Below, in pieces: positions 1 to 8,473 of a DNA stretch of 58,071 bases. The first letter of the stretch is position 1; each line of letters starts with the position of its first letter. The notes below the pieces were generated by a model that saw only the letters and a list, made by a program, of their open reading frames with translations, was not told the origin of the DNA and ran no database searches. A program made the position numbers and the translations under genes. This DNA comes from Verrucomicrobiales bacterium (GTDB lineage Bacteria; Verrucomicrobiota; Verrucomicrobiia; Verrucomicrobiales; DEV007). The stretch covers positions 1 to 58,071 of the forward strand of contig JARGOD010000023.1 of the NCBI GenBank assembly GCA_029210205.1, in the 5' to 3' direction.

Positions 1-1147
1 CTTCGATCAGTTCAACGCCTTCCAGGGTTTGAAGGAGATGAAAACGGTCTGAAGTGATGAAGCGGGAGAGGTCTTTGCGTGTTGCTTCCCTTGGACTGAC
101 CGCTGCAAGGATGCCCATTTTCTCTCCGAAGCCTGTCATAGCGTCGGCGTAGTCCGCCCGATGGATGAGAGGCAGGCAATAGCGGGTGCCAAGACTGTGC
201 GCCTGGAGACAGGTCATGACGTTATCTTCATCGACGCCGGTGACGGCGATGAAGAAATCAGCTTCGCCGATGCGCTCTTCCTTCATCTCCGCGATGGAGG
301 TGGCGTCGGCGTTCAAGACCGTCACGTTGGTAAGGAGGTCACTGAGTTCCTGACAGCGCTCCGGATCTCTCTCAAAGATACGAACACGGCAGTTCCAGCT
401 TTCGAGCGACTGGGCGAGAGAAAATCCGTACTCTCCTCCTCCGAAAATGACAATGTTGCTCTTCGCATCCTTGCCTGATTTGTCCTGAAGGCGCAGCACC
501 GTGTCATGCAGTTTCGCGGGCTCCCCGAAGAGGGTCACAAGATCATCGGTCATGATAATCTCGGTGGCTGAGGGAACGATTGTCTCGCTGCCTCGCGTGA
601 TCGCTCCAACGCGAATTCGGGACGGGAAATCAATGTCCATGAGAGCCTGACCGCATAGCTTGCTGTCGGCATTCACCTGCACCTGCTGAATCTCGACGTA
701 GCCACGGGCGATCTCTTCAACCATGGCGGATCTCGGATTGCGAACATGTTTGGCGAGCTCGATTGAGGCGAGTCGCTCAGGGCTGAATAGGTAATCGATG
801 CCGAAGTGCTCCCCGTAGTCGAGAAAGAGCGACTCGCGCTGAATCCCGGGATGGACCCGGCAGATCGACTTTCCGGCACCCAGTTGTTTGGCAACCGAAG
901 AGGAGACCAGATTGATATTGTTGTCGCTCGTCAGAGAAAGAAAAAGATCGCAGTCCGACACGCCAGCTTCAATGAGGACACTGATTGAAGTGCCGTCGGC
1001 GATCATGACGCGGGCATCGATGCGGCTGTTCAATTCGGTGGCGACAGTCTCATTGGCTTCGATGACCACAATAGAGTGGGCTTCAGAGGCGAGACTGAGC
1101 GCGATATGGGTGCCGATCTCACCGGCACCAACGATGATGATATTCAT
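1..1147 (-). CDS. trkA: Trk potassium uptake regulatory protein TrkA (3' end outside window)
   Basis: Peripheral NAD-binding subunit that gates the Trk K+ uptake channel on the cytoplasmic side of the membrane. The reverse strand from the ATG at 1147 reads open to the window edge, giving 382 codons; the family is usually about 450-460 residues, so only the C-terminal end is missing. It starts with a Rossmann glycine motif (MNIIIVGAGEIG), and a second Rossmann repeat (SNIVIFGGGEYG) begins near residue 235, matching the duplicated RCK_N/RCK_C layout of TrkA. It follows the acyltransferase gene on the same strand with a gap of about 70 bases, so co-transcription is possible. A TrkH/TrkG channel partner would be expected beyond the left edge but is not visible. 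The family call is firm. Confidence 0.93.
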   Translation of the reverse strand, partial: MNIIIVGAGEIGTHIALSLASEAHSIVVIEANETVATELNSRIDARVMIADGTSISVLIEAGVSDCDLFLSLTSDNNINLVSSSVAKQLGAGKSICRVHPGIQRESLFLDYGEHFGIDYLFSPERLASIELAKHVRNPRSAMVEEIARGYVEIQQVQVNADSKLCGQALMDIDFPSRIRVGAITRGSETIVPSATEIIMTDDLVTLFGEPAKLHDTVLRLQDKSGKDAKSNIVIFGGGEYGFSLAQSLESWNCRVRIFERDPERCQELSDLLTNVTVLNADATSIAEMKEERIGEADFFIAVTGVDEDNVMTCLQAHSLGTRYCLPLIHRADYADAMTGFGEKMGILAAVSPREATRKDLSRFITSDRFHLLQTLEGVELIE

Positions 1148-1218
1148 AGAAGCGGAGTCGTTTCTATCCTAATGCCGTCAGGAGCGGTTTCAATCGTCGA
1201 AAAAGTAGGCAAAACAGG

Positions 1219-2184
1219 TCAAATTCCGACCCGATCACGGACTTCGTTGAATTTCTCGCACGGTATCGCGTAGGAGGGGTAGTTTTCCTCCCGACCTTCA
1301 GGAAGAAAGCGGAAATGCTTATACATCCAAAGCCAGGGAGCCGGGTGCTCGCGTATGACGGGTTCAAAGACGTTCCAGCAAGCCTGGGCGATGGTTTGGT
1401 CGGTGTCCTCAGGACCAAAGGTGAGTTTCTCAAAGCCGCGGATCAGATAGGTGCCGTCAGGTTTCGGGATACAAATTCCAGGGATAACAGGCAAGCCGGT
1501 GCGTTTCATGAGTTCAGCATGAATCGCCGTCACGCAGGTCATCTTCCCAAAGCACTCAATGATCGTGGCCGGCTTCGAGGGCTTCATCGTGAGGTCGGTG
1601 AGAAACGCAGCATGGCCTCCCGATTTGAGACTGGAAAGCAATTTGCGGATTGCGCCCCGCTGCGAGATAACTTCGTGCCCGGAGATCTCCCGATTCTTCT
1701 TGTAAATGTCGGTCAGACTCGGGTTTTTAAAGTCCTGAGCGACAATCGTAAACTTGTAGCCGCGAAAACCCATCATGAGAGCGAGCCACTCAAAGTTCCC
1801 GTAGTGGGGGGTGACCCAGATCGCGCCGGTTTCGAGAGCGGCATCGACCGCCTCATGATCATCCATCTGAATGTCGATATACTTCTCGTAGTTCTCCGCG
1901 GTGAGGCGGCTACTCCAAAATTGATCGATCACCGTCTGCGCGAAAGAGCGATAGGACTCCTTGGCGAGGTCACGGATTTCCGATGCCTCCTTTTCCAGAC
2001 CAAAGATCAGGGTGAGGTTTTCGATCGCGGTATTGCGTCCCCGCTTATCGGCGAGGAAAGCGATGCTTCCGAGGAGTCGGCTTAGCCCATGCGCGGCGCG
2101 GCGGGGGAGCAGGGGGATCGCAAAGTAGAGCCAGGCGAGCCCCATCCACTCGATCTTGTATCGGATTTTTTTCCAGATGGACAT
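1219..2184 (-). CDS. lysophospholipid / lipid A acyltransferase (LpxL/HtrB family)
   Basis: Membrane-associated acyltransferase of the LpxL/LpxM (HtrB) family, which adds secondary acyl chains to lipid A or a related lipid at the inner membrane. I chose the ATG giving MSIWKKIRYK (321 residues); an upstream in-frame start would add 12 residues without family character and run toward the repeat at 2245. A hydrophobic segment near the N-terminus (MGLAWLYFAIPLL) fits membrane association. The family catalytic HX4E motif is seen as HYGNFE near residue 127, followed by a run of basic and hydrophobic residues typical of these enzymes. Length matches the family (about 300-330). trkA lies directly downstream. 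The acyl donor and acceptor cannot be read from the sequence. Confidence 0.85.
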   Translation of the reverse strand: MSIWKKIRYKIEWMGLAWLYFAIPLLPRRAAHGLSRLLGSIAFLADKRGRNTAIENLTLIFGLEKEASEIRDLAKESYRSFAQTVIDQFWSSRLTAENYEKYIDIQMDDHEAVDAALETGAIWVTPHYGNFEWLALMMGFRGYKFTIVAQDFKNPSLTDIYKKNREISGHEVISQRGAIRKLLSSLKSGGHAAFLTDLTMKPSKPATIIECFGKMTCVTAIHAELMKRTGLPVIPGICIPKPDGTYLIRGFEKLTFGPEDTDQTIAQACWNVFEPVIREHPAPWLWMYKHFRFLPEGREENYPSYAIPCEKFNEVRDRVGI

Positions 2185-2244
2185 TGGTGTCGAAGTTCGT
2201 CGAATGCGAGGGGCGTGCAACTGGTGTTCCTCAAACTGCGCGCT

Positions 2245-2315
2245 GGAGTGAGGCCTTCAGGCCTTCGCAGTGCCACCGCTCCCGACGTATGGAAAAGGGC
2301 TGAAGCCCTCACTCC
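2245..2315. repeat. REP-like hairpin pair, GGAG-headed family
   Basis: Two short hairpins lie in opposite orientation between divergent genes. Read head first, each is GGAGTG followed by a 5-bp stem with a TTCA loop: AGGCC/GGCCT at 2251-2264 and AGGGC/GCCCT at 2296-2309, the second with its head (CACTCC) on the right at 2310-2315. The fourth stem pair is swapped from C-G to G-C between the copies, so pairing is kept although sequence changes. This looks like a REP doublet (REPIN) rather than a terminator; there is no T-run. Confidence 0.65.
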
Positions 2316-2369
2316 AACTTCGACGTGTCTATCGTTCATCCCTGAATCTGTGCCATACTGCTGAAAGCC

Positions 2370-3350
2370 ATGCACCATCAGACCTTTGTTTCCCTTTTTC
2401 GAAAGATCCTCTCAACGCCGACGGCTCCGTTTCATGAATATCACGTCGCGGCCGAGATCCGTGAGCAGCTGGCGACGATGCCGAATGTTTCAGTGAAGGA
2501 GGATGCATTCGGCAATCTCATTGCCTGCTATCGACGTGGTCGCAAAAAGCCAAAGCTCGCGTTTGCAGCGCACATGGATCATCCGGGTTGGGTGAAGTTC
2601 AAAGGCGAGGAGAAATTCCTCGGCTGGGTGCCGGAAGAGCGACTCGACACGCATCCCGTTGAATGGTTTGGAGACTTTGGGATGTGGGACCTGAAGCCGT
2701 TCGAGCTGAAAGACGGGATCATTCACTCTCGCGTATGCGATGACCTTGTCGGCTGCGCGGCGATTCTCGCGATGTTCATGGAATTGGAAGCCGCGGAGGT
2801 CGAAGCGACCGTCTATGGACTTTTCACGCGCGCCGAGGAGGTCGGCTTCATCGGCTCGGTTGAAATGGCGAAAGATTGGCCTCTGCTGGAAAGCGTTTGC
2901 TTCGTCTCGCTGGAAACCTCGGCGGCGCGTGGCGGCGCGGAAATGGGCAAAGGGCCGGCGATCCGCGCGGGGGACCGAATCAGCGTGTTTCATGACGCGA
3001 CGACGGCTGAGTTGGTTGATGCTGCGGCCGAGGGGAAAATCCCCCACCAGCGTGCGCTCCTCGATGGGGGAGCCTGCGAAGCGACAGCGATGAATCTCTA
3101 CGGCATTCCGGCTGCGGGGATCTCGGTCATTCTCGGGAATTATCACAATTGTCCGCCGGAGAAAGGGATCGCAGAGGAATTTATCGCGTTGGATGATGCG
3201 AAGAATCTCGTGAAGCTGATTACGGCTACCGCTGTGCGGATGAGCGAAAGCAAGGCCGCTGATTCTTCAAAAGCGAAGCTGCGGAAGCGGCTTGAGAAGC
3301 GAGTCCGCGATCACCGCAAGTATGAGCGGGCCGCGAAGAAGTGCTGGTAG
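2370..3350 (+). CDS. M42 family metallo-aminopeptidase
   Basis: Cytoplasmic two-metal aminopeptidase of the M42 (glutamyl aminopeptidase/endoglucanase-like) family, 326 residues, a little under the usual 340-360. Metal ligand motifs appear in family order: AHMDHPG (H68, D70), the bridging aspartate in VCDD (D124/D125), the catalytic glutamate pair TRAEEVG (E156, E157), an acidic position in SLETS (E182, where many members have Asp), and a C-terminal histidine in GNYHNCPPE. The last 30 residues are very basic (KLRKRLEKRVRDHRKYERAAKK), which is not part of the usual fold and could bind nucleic acid or be a simple tail. It is divergent from the acyltransferase gene and sits upstream of a small TPR-like gene. 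There is no signal peptide. Specificity is unknown. Confidence 0.85.
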   Translation: MHHQTFVSLFRKILSTPTAPFHEYHVAAEIREQLATMPNVSVKEDAFGNLIACYRRGRKKPKLAFAAHMDHPGWVKFKGEEKFLGWVPEERLDTHPVEWFGDFGMWDLKPFELKDGIIHSRVCDDLVGCAAILAMFMELEAAEVEATVYGLFTRAEEVGFIGSVEMAKDWPLLESVCFVSLETSAARGGAEMGKGPAIRAGDRISVFHDATTAELVDAAAEGKIPHQRALLDGGACEATAMNLYGIPAAGISVILGNYHNCPPEKGIAEEFIALDDAKNLVKLITATAVRMSESKAADSSKAKLRKRLEKRVRDHRKYERAAKKCW

Positions 3351-3405
3351 GCAAACTGAATGAACGGCAACTTGATTCGCCAGAAGTTCCCAACTTTTTG
3401 ATTCA

Positions 3406-3837
3406 ATGGACGATAGCAAGATACTCATTCAAATCCGTAATAGCCTCTATGTGCTGATCGCATTATCGGCAATCACACTGGTCGTTGGTGTGATTCTGAA
3501 TGTTTATATCACGAAATATTTGGCCGAAGAAAGCCGTCGCCTGACGGACTACTCTCTGGATGAGATGAGATCTCACTACGGTGAAGTAGAAGAAGATCTA
3601 GTAAGCGAGTACGACGATTTAATCGAGAAGGGCGAATTGGAAGAGCTCGTCTCCCGATGCGAGGCCCTACTTGCTGAAAGGCCCTTAAGTCCGACGGGCC
3701 ATTTCTACTTGGGCGTCGCGCACTTTCATCTTGGGAATAAGAAGCTTGCGGAGAAGTCACTTAGAGAAGCAAAGAGCATTGCGCCTGCCTGGAAAAGTTC
3801 GACGGATCCGTATTTGGAAGCGCTGCTTGAAAAATAA
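3406..3837 (+). CDS. small membrane-anchored TPR-like protein
   Basis: A 143-residue protein of unknown role. One transmembrane segment lies near the N-terminus (about residues 13-35, LYVLIALSAITLVVGVILNV), followed by a charged linker and a C-terminal helical region that looks like one or two tetratricopeptide repeats (GHFYLGVAHFHLGNKKLAEKSLREA, with the G-Y-G-A spacing of TPRs). It was probably anchored with its helical part on one face of the membrane as a protein-binding module. Gap to the peptidase upstream is 55 bases on the same strand, so the two may be co-transcribed. Base composition is more AT-rich than its neighbours. Confidence 0.7.
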   Translation: MDDSKILIQIRNSLYVLIALSAITLVVGVILNVYITKYLAEESRRLTDYSLDEMRSHYGEVEEDLVSEYDDLIEKGELEELVSRCEALLAERPLSPTGHFYLGVAHFHLGNKKLAEKSLREAKSIAPAWKSSTDPYLEALLEK

Positions 3838-3947
3838 AGGAACACCGTTTATTTATCGGTCCTTCAGGCTTGCTGGAATTTTAAGTGACCGGCATTCATT
3901 TAACTCTTTCAATCTCTTTTTCAGTCGTTTATGCTGACCTTCTCAAT

Positions 3948-4643
3948 ATGGAAAGACCGGGAGCCGACAGTAAAAACTGGAAACGGGCAAGAAAGCCTGA
4001 ACAGATTCAAGTTCGACAAGAGGCGATTCTGACGGCCGCAAAGCAGCTCCTCGATGAGGGTGGAGCCGACGCGGCCGGGCTCTCGGCGATCGCCCGCGCT
4101 GCAGGACTGTCAAAAGCCAATCTCTATCGCTACTTTGAAAGCAGGGAAGCGATCCTCCTCACAATTTTTATCAGCGAATTGGAACAATGGTCCCTCGACC
4201 TCGGGGCGGCGCTCACCGAGATACCTGAGCCTGGCGATGTCACTAGCGTCGCACAACTCTACACGGACTCGATTTCAGATCGCACGCGCCTCAATGAGTT
4301 GATGTCCGTCTTTGCCCCGGTTCTTGAACGAAATCTAACGGTCGAGTCTGTCGCGGTGGAGAAAAGCGAACTGCGGAGCTGCTTTGTCCGCTTGATTCCT
4401 GCCCTTTGCTCTGCATTACCTCAACTTTCAAAGGCAAAGGCGAATGAATTTCTTATCATGCAGACGATCTTTCAGATGGGGTTGTGGCCGCATGCCAATC
4501 CCTCACCGGAGGTGGATGAAGTGCTGCGTCAGGATGCCTTTGCCGACTTGCGGATGAATTTTGAGGAAAGGGTTCGTTGGCATGCCTTGATCTTGCTCCG
4601 TGGGTTGGAAACGGTGGATGCTCCGCGGGTTCGACCGACGTAA
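3948..4643 (+). CDS. TetR/AcrR family transcriptional regulator
   Basis: DNA-binding repressor of the TetR family, 231 residues from the ATG at 3948 (MERPGADSKNW). A longer in-frame reading starts at 3885 but its extra 21 residues are hydrophobic and unlike the family, so I reject it. The helix-turn-helix occupies about residues 25-70: RQEAILTAAKQLLDEGG, then AGLSAIARAAGLSKANLYRYFESREAIL, the typical LSKANLYRYF recognition helix. The C-terminal ligand-binding half is helical and has no recognised ligand signature. It lies 38 bases upstream of a secreted sulfatase on the same strand, so that gene is one possible target, though the ligand is unknown. Confidence 0.88.
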   Translation: MERPGADSKNWKRARKPEQIQVRQEAILTAAKQLLDEGGADAAGLSAIARAAGLSKANLYRYFESREAILLTIFISELEQWSLDLGAALTEIPEPGDVTSVAQLYTDSISDRTRLNELMSVFAPVLERNLTVESVAVEKSELRSCFVRLIPALCSALPQLSKAKANEFLIMQTIFQMGLWPHANPSPEVDEVLRQDAFADLRMNFEERVRWHALILLRGLETVDAPRVRPT

Positions 4644-4681
4644 AGCTTTCTATCGTTGCGACACGGTCTTAGTTTGTCAGA

Positions 4682-5959
4682 ATGAGATTCAACACTGTCG
4701 TTCTCTTATTCACTTGTGGGCTGGCCTTTGTCGCTGCCTCAGCAACATCGGAAGACCAGCAGCCCAATATCCTGTTTATCGTCGCCGATGATCTTGGCTA
4801 CGAAAAACTGGGATGCTACGGAGGTCTTGAGGCCGAGACCCCGTATCTCGATAAACTGGCCCGGGAAGGGATGCGTTTCTCCCGCGCCTATGGAAGTCCG
4901 GTCTGCACCCCGACGCGGATGAGCCTCTATACCGGGCAGTATCCGACCCGGCACGGCCTCACCAGCGTGTTGCCGGTGCACAATGGGACCGAGCGGGCAG
5001 TGGATTTCAGAGACGGGTTTCCGACTTATGCGCAGCAACTCAGAAAAGAGGGATACCTGACTTCGGTCTCTGGAAAATGGCAGCTGGCGACTCTGGAGTT
5101 TCATCCTAATCATATTCGCAACGCCGGATTCAGATCGTGGTGTGTCTGGCAGATCTGGCGGGAGGGAGCAAAAACGATTCGCTATTGGGACCCCACCCTT
5201 AACGAAGACGGTCAAATTCTCGAAGGCTTAAAAGATGACTTTGGTCCGGACGTTCTCGCTCACTACGTCATTGAGCAGATGGTTGAAGCCCGGGCGGCTC
5301 GCAAACCGTTCATGATTCATCACAATATGCTGTTGCCGCATGAACCGATTATCGAAACTCCGGACGATCGGAAGTTGGGGAATTCAGCATCTCTCGACAG
5401 CATGATTAGCTATATGGATAGGCTCATCGGCCAACTTGTCAGGGCTGTCGATGAACTTGGGATTGCGGAGAATACCTGCATCGTTTTCCTTGGGGATAAC
5501 GGGACAGACACGATTGATCAGGATCGGAAAACAAAATCAGGAATGGTTCGAGGTGGCAAAAGAACGCTCGACGACGGGGGGACGCATTTACCTCTCATTG
5601 TTCGCTGGCGTGGCCGCGTTGAAGCTGGCGAAGTCGCAGAAGATCTCGTCGATGTCGTTGATCTATTTCCTACCTTCTGTGAGCTCGGCGGAGCTTCGTT
5701 GCCGAAGACGGCTAAATTGGACGGCGTTTCAATCGCGGGGCGGCTCCTCCGCGATGAGTCGGTTGGTCGCGAAGTGACGGTTGCAGGTTATCGAAAGGAA
5801 TTCAGTGCGTTTGATGGGAATTGGCGACTGAATTCGAGCGGTGATATCATCGATAGTCGAAACCTACCTGAAGAGACGGTCATTCCCGGAGAAGGCCTGC
5901 CTCCGGAAGCGGTAGAGGCAGTAGAAAGACTGCGACTCTACCTCGATGTGCCTGAGTGA
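4682..5959 (+). CDS. secreted sulfatase (arylsulfatase family S1)
   Basis: Secreted or periplasmic hydrolase that removes sulfate esters, probably from sulfated algal polysaccharides. A signal peptide is clear (MRFNTVVLLFTCGLAFVAAS). The metal-binding start of the fold is FIVADDLGYEKLGCYG (D36, D37). The formylglycine motif is C75-T-P-T-R79, in the family context SPVCTPTRMSLYTGQYPTRHG; Thr replaces the more common Ser at the fourth position, but Cys and Arg are kept, so maturation by an anaerobic or FGE-type enzyme is expected. A second metal motif, FLGDNGTDT, lies near residue 270. At 425 residues it is compact for the family, with a short C-terminal subdomain. The substrate cannot be assigned. 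A TetR gene lies just upstream. Confidence 0.92.
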   Translation: MRFNTVVLLFTCGLAFVAASATSEDQQPNILFIVADDLGYEKLGCYGGLEAETPYLDKLAREGMRFSRAYGSPVCTPTRMSLYTGQYPTRHGLTSVLPVHNGTERAVDFRDGFPTYAQQLRKEGYLTSVSGKWQLATLEFHPNHIRNAGFRSWCVWQIWREGAKTIRYWDPTLNEDGQILEGLKDDFGPDVLAHYVIEQMVEARAARKPFMIHHNMLLPHEPIIETPDDRKLGNSASLDSMISYMDRLIGQLVRAVDELGIAENTCIVFLGDNGTDTIDQDRKTKSGMVRGGKRTLDDGGTHLPLIVRWRGRVEAGEVAEDLVDVVDLFPTFCELGGASLPKTAKLDGVSIAGRLLRDESVGREVTVAGYRKEFSAFDGNWRLNSSGDIIDSRNLPEETVIPGEGLPPEAVEAVERLRLYLDVPE

Positions 5960-5966
5960 TCGGTGA

Positions 5967-6365
5967 TCACTTTCCGGACAGAGATACCTTCTCGTAGGCG
6001 ATCCGCTGGGCAGAATCATAGGAGCTCTTCCCCAGGTGCTTCACTAACCAGTAAGATAGCTTTGCTTTGAATCGGGCGATTCGCGGTGCCTTTGAAGATT
6101 CACAGGCGAGAAGAAGATCACACAAAAACTGGTCATCACACTTTTCCTGGGTTTCTCCGGGAGTGTCATAGCAGAGGTCATGCGTGACGCAGGCGGGTCG
6201 AAAGTCGGCGCCGCGATGACCTTGTCCTGCACTGAGAAGGAGAATACGGAAAGGGCCTTTGACGGAGTCGGGACCGCACGGGCACTTTTCCTGATATTTG
6301 TCCGCAAAGACATGTGTCGTTAGCAGCGTAAAGGCAATCAGGAAGAGCGGAATAAAGCGGGGCAT
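5967..6365 (-). CDS. secreted phospholipase A2-like protein
   Basis: A 132-residue secreted protein with a signal peptide ending near residue 21 (FIPLFLIAFTLLTTHVFA). The centre carries the hallmark of secreted phospholipase A2: C59-V-T-H62-D63-L-C65-Y, the catalytic His-Asp pair flanked by disulfide cysteines, followed by EKCDDQFLCDLLLAC, which matches the second helix with its acidic residues and paired cysteines (C76, C82, C88). These features are known from PLA2 enzymes, which hydrolyse the sn-2 acyl chain of phospholipids using calcium. The calcium loop before the helix (CPCGPDSVKGPFR) is atypical, so activity is an inference. It is convergent with the sulfatase (7-base gap) and 20 bases downstream of the ABC ATPase gene. 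Confidence 0.72.
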   Translation of the reverse strand: MPRFIPLFLIAFTLLTTHVFADKYQEKCPCGPDSVKGPFRILLLSAGQGHRGADFRPACVTHDLCYDTPGETQEKCDDQFLCDLLLACESSKAPRIARFKAKLSYWLVKHLGKSSYDSAQRIAYEKVSLSGK

Positions 6366-6385
6366 GAGAGAGGAAGGGGATGACG

Positions 6386-7219
6386 CTAAACGACACTACC
6401 ACCTTCGGGGATGAACTCATCATCGTAGTAGAGGCGGTAGCGCCCGAGACGGGAGCGAAGCTTAAGCTCGCTATCAAAAGCACGAGAAAGGGTCAATGAG
6501 TTGAGCGCTCGACGTTTCTCTCCCTGAGCAATGATTGACCCGTCCTTGAGAATCAACGCATGAGTGATCGACGGAATGATCTCCTCGACGTGGTGGGTTA
6601 CAATAATGAGAGACCGGAACGACCCTTTGGCAGTCAACTCGTCGACAAAGTTTAAAAAGTGCTCCCTCGCGACTGGATCGAGGCCGGCGCAGGGTTCGTC
6701 GAGAACGAGGACGTCCATTTTCGGCGCCATCAGCGCTCGCCCTATGAGAACCCGCTGACGCTCGCCTTGCGACATCGTCGCCCAGATTTGATCCCGCAGC
6801 GGGAGACAGTTGACGCTTTCGAGGACCTTTTCCGCGGCTTTGATTTCCTTCGGATCCTCCGTTTTCTGCCAGTAATTAACCATTGCGTGGCGACCGGCAA
6901 GAACGATCTCAAGACCAGTTTCTTCAGGGTCGATGAGTTGCGCAATGCTGGCACTGACGAAGCCGATCTGCTTCCGCCATTCGTCCCAGTCCTGAGAGTT
7001 TGAGTTTACCGCATCCTCTCGTCCACGCATCTGAATGCTGCCTTCCGTCGGCGTCAGATAATTCATGAGGACATTCAGCAGTGACGTCTTTCCGGAACCG
7101 TTCCCCCCGAGGACAACCCAGTGCTGATTCCGCTCCACGGTCCAACTGACATCATTGAGGATCTCTTTCCCGTTCCGGCGAACGGTGATCTTATCCATTT
7201 CGAAAACAGGGACTGCCAT
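6386..7219 (-). CDS. ABC transporter ATP-binding protein (single-domain ATPase)
   Basis: Cytoplasmic ABC ATPase of 277 residues from the ATG at 7219 (MAVPVFEMDK); a longer open frame up to 7339 adds 40 residues unlike the family. Walker A is GGNGSGKTS (about residues 38-46), the signature is MSQGERQRVLIGRALM, Walker B is VLVLDEPCAGLD, and the switch histidine is IIVTHH. No permease or binding protein gene is adjacent, which resembles the stand-alone YlmA/ModF-like ATPases. The C-terminal 35 residues past the ATPase core are an extra beta-rich tail. Partner and substrate are unknown. It is divergent from transaldolase. Confidence 0.85.
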   Translation of the reverse strand: MAVPVFEMDKITVRRNGKEILNDVSWTVERNQHWVVLGGNGSGKTSLLNVLMNYLTPTEGSIQMRGREDAVNSNSQDWDEWRKQIGFVSASIAQLIDPEETGLEIVLAGRHAMVNYWQKTEDPKEIKAAEKVLESVNCLPLRDQIWATMSQGERQRVLIGRALMAPKMDVLVLDEPCAGLDPVAREHFLNFVDELTAKGSFRSLIIVTHHVEEIIPSITHALILKDGSIIAQGEKRRALNSLTLSRAFDSELKLRSRLGRYRLYYDDEFIPEGGSVV

Positions 7220-7389
7220 AATTAGGAAGGCTATCGTCTCAAAGGCTGATTTCCACCAAAAATCTAAGAGGCAGCGTTTACGCTGATGGTAGAAACAATA
7301 AGTTCGCTGCCCCGTTCCGATGAAGAAATTGTGACGCATTCTTCCGGCTAATCATTGGACACCTGCGGAATGGCCCGACACATTGACCT

Positions 7390-8331
7390 ATGGCTAATCA
7401 ACTTGAGCAACTGAAACAGTTCACCACCGTCGTCGCGGACACGGGAGATTTTGAGTCGATGCGGGAGTATGAACCGCAGGATGCAACGACGAACCCGTCC
7501 CTAATTCTTAAGGCATCGCAGCAGGAGCAGTATGCCCACCTAGTGGATAAAGCGGTCGCTGATTTTGGCGGTTCGGGTTCGGTTGAAGCGATAATTGATC
7601 GTGTCCTCGTCGCTTTTGGAAAAGAAATTCTTGAGATCGTCCCCGGTCGTGTTTCTACCGAAGTCGATGCTCGTCTTTCTTTCGATGAAGCGGCGACCAT
7701 TGCCAAGGCCAAGGAGATCATCTCGCTATATGAAGACGATGGCATCGAGCGCGAGCGCATTCTCATCAAGATTGCCTCGACCTGGGAAGGTATCTCGGCA
7801 GCGACGAAGCTTCAGGAAGAAGGAATCAACTGCAACCTCACTCTCATGTTCTCACTCGCGCAGGCGATCGCTTGTGCGGAGGGCGGAATCCAGCTCATCT
7901 CTCCTTTTGTCGGCCGCATCTATGACTGGTTCAAAAAGGACACCGGAAACGAATACACCGGTGCGGATGATCCGGGCGTGCAGTCTGTGAAGCAAATCTA
8001 CAATTACTACCGAAAGTTCGGGTTTGAGACAGAAGTGATGGGGGCAAGTTTCCGCAACACGAGTCAGATCATCGAACTCGCGGGTTGTGATCTTCTCACG
8101 ATCGGAACGAGCTTGCTGGAGGACTTGCAGAACTCAGACGATCCGATCGAGAAGAAACTTGATGCCGAAGTCGCGGCCAGTTCCGATATTGAAGCCATTG
8201 AGGTGGATGAAAATACATTCCGCTTCATGATGAATGAAGATGCAATGGCGACTGAGAAGACTGCCGAAGGGATCCGTAACTTCTCCGCCGACATCCGGAA
8301 GATGGAGAAGCTCATCTCGGATAAGATGTGA
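7390..8331 (+). CDS. tal: transaldolase
   Basis: Enzyme of the non-oxidative pentose phosphate pathway that transfers a dihydroxyacetone unit from sedoheptulose 7-phosphate to glyceraldehyde 3-phosphate. The 313-residue length matches the TalA/TalB type. N-terminal ATTNPSLI, the Schiff-base lysine in [11 protein letters not shown] (K127), and [10 protein letters not shown] are all family signatures. The start ATG follows a gap of 170 bases shared with the divergent ABC ATPase. The gene for the oxidative branch (glucose-6-phosphate dehydrogenase) is present separately near 40 kb. The gene is followed by a REP-like doublet. Confidence 0.97.
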   Translation: MANQLEQLKQFTTVVADTGDFESMREYEPQDATTNPSLILKASQQEQYAHLVDKAVADFGGSGSVEAIIDRVLVAFGKEILEIVPGRVSTEVDARLSFDEAATIAKAKEIISLYEDDGIERERILIKIASTWEGISAATKLQEEGINCNLTLMFSLAQAIACAEGGIQLISPFVGRIYDWFKKDTGNEYTGADDPGVQSVKQIYNYYRKFGFETEVMGASFRNTSQIIELAGCDLLTIGTSLLEDLQNSDDPIEKKLDAEVAASSDIEAIEVDENTFRFMMNEDAMATEKTAEGIRNFSADIRKMEKLISDKM

Positions 8332-8342
8332 GGGCGTCACAT

Positions 8343-8401
8343 CGGCGTTGTCCCCGACGCCGCTACTTTATTCCAGTGTAGCGGCATTGGGAACAATGCC
8401 G
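8343..8401. repeat. REP-like hairpin pair (REPIN), GTAG-headed family, copy 1
   Basis: Two hairpins face each other across an 11-base spacer. Left arm: stem CGGCGTTG/CGACGCCG with a TCCC loop then CTAC. Right arm: GTAG, then stem CGGCATTG/CAATGCCG with a GGAA loop. Read head first both are GTAG, an 8-bp stem beginning CGGC, and a purine tetraloop. The same design recurs at 39350-39408 with the same 11-base spacer. GTAG next to a hairpin is the mark of REP elements served by RAYT (TnpA-REP) transposases. Confidence 0.8.
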
Positions 8402-8473
8402 ACGTGGCCTCTCGGAACGCAATGAGCGGATTCCGCTGGAGATAGATCGACGAGGTTGTAGTTTTCGGGGCGC

